Below, piece after piece: positions 30,335 through 30,754 of a stretch of 30,754 bases of DNA. The notes under the pieces were generated by a model. It saw only the letters and a program-made list of their open reading frames with translations. It was not told where the DNA came from and made no database searches. The stretch is from a virus. The DNA is taken from the IMG/VR virus record IMGVR_UViG_3300046810_000094, positions 1 through 30,754 of that record. The stretch is one strand, 5' to 3'. Both the position numbers and the translations under genes were made by a program. Numbering within the stretch: the stretch's first letter is position 1; every line of letters begins with the position of its first letter.

Positions 30335-30746
30335 AGCGACCACCCCACAGATCCTTCTGCGTCCATCGCACCTGGTGCTCGGCGCCAAACGCGGAAACCC
30401 ACTCGATCAACTCGGCGCACTTGCTCACGGTGAGCTTGCTTGTGCGCTCGTACAGGACGTCGATGCCCTTCCCGTCGATAGCCGGGATCATCTGGATCGT
30501 TTCGCCGCTCTCACGCAGCCATGCGGCGGTGCAGAGTCGTTTCCAAACGGTGACATCCCACTTTCGGCCGGCGTGCTCAACCTGACGGGAGATGTCGGCC
30601 AACATGGCGTGCAGTTTCTTGTTCTGCTCGCCGTTGCGGTCCGGCTCCTTGATCAAGATCAACTTCGGCTTGCTGAAGTCCGTACCGCGCAATGCGCCGA
30701 ATAGTCGGCTGGTGTCTTGGGCGTTTTGCATGAGGATCTCGATCAT
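30327..30746 (-). CDS. ninB: NinB recombination protein (Orf)
   Basis: A 139-residue homologue of lambda NinB (Orf), a recombination mediator that binds single-stranded DNA. Recognisable parts are RNGEQNKKLHAMLADISRQV (residues 37-56), WDVTVWKRLCTAAWL (residues 63-77) and SKCAELIEWVSAFGAEHQV near the C-terminus. The start at 30746 lies 8 nt from the window edge, so its ribosome site cannot be judged; ATG at 30731 is an alternative. Confidence 0.9.
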   Translation of the reverse strand: MIEILMQNAQDTSRLFGALRGTDFSKPKLILIKEPDRNGEQNKKLHAMLADISRQVEHAGRKWDVTVWKRLCTAAWLRESGETIQMIPAIDGKGIDVLYERTSKLTVSKCAELIEWVSAFGAEHQVRWTQKDLWGGRYD

Positions 30747-30754
30747 GACTGCGC

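Noticed and set aside
1-30754. tRNA genes, CRISPR arrays, insertion sequences and attachment sites
   Set aside because: No cloverleaf, no regularly spaced repeats, no transposase and no recognisable att core were seen by eye; the att site probably lies left of the window.

Overview
The window is most of the left part of an integrated temperate phage with a contractile tail (myovirus morphology), almost certainly in a Pseudomonas host. The evidence is the high-GC codon use, the many ATGA-coupled genes, a P4-type integrase at the left edge, and lambda-type recombination and lysis genes (NinB, NinG, an R-type endolysin, nested Rz/Rz1). All family calls were made by eye from recalled family features. 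No database search was run.

Layout, left to right. (1) Positions 1-1663: a 5'-truncated integrase (+), a UmuD'-like S24 peptidase gene (-) with a canonical LexA box, and a small zinc-ribbon gene (-). (2) Positions 1664-4414: an intergenic region, then two coupled glycosyltransferase-like genes (+). They run against the late operon and look like a lysogenic-conversion cargo. (3) Positions 4396-5426: the end of the late operon with Rz, embedded Rz1 and an R-type lytic transglycosylase. (4) Positions 5485-10969: a pectate-lyase-fold tailspike, TerL, TerS, a tail-fibre assembly-like gene and a tail-collar fibre. The terminase sits among the fibre genes rather than beside the portal. (5) Positions 10969-20335: baseplate, tape measure with a tail-lysozyme domain, tail chaperone with a -1 overlapping ORF, tube, sheath and tail terminator. 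(6) Positions 20328-27483: head completion, capsid, cement, protease/scaffold, MuF-like protein and portal. (7) Positions 27537-30746: holin-like protein, lipoprotein, membrane protein, a secreted protein flanked by terminators, a possible antiterminator, NinG and NinB. The phage continues to the right (replication and repressor genes are not seen). The left end is probably close to position 1, since only the N-terminus of the integrase is missing.

From 30746 down to 4396 nearly every gene is on the minus strand, and most neighbours overlap by 1-22 nt, so this is one long late transcription unit with a few internal hairpins. A promoter-plus-terminator arrangement just after the candidate antiterminator gene resembles the lambda pR'-tR' switch.

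The points of most interest are: a portal protein carrying a C-terminal 2H-phosphoesterase domain like the T4 anti-CBASS nuclease Acb1; a tail chaperone pair probably joined by a -1 frameshift and lacking its own start; a possible nested scaffold start inside the capsid protease gene; an SOS-controlled, pre-shortened UmuD'; a two-gene glycosyltransferase cargo beside a depolymerase-like spike; and a strong inverted repeat plus a palindrome directly ahead of the portal gene.
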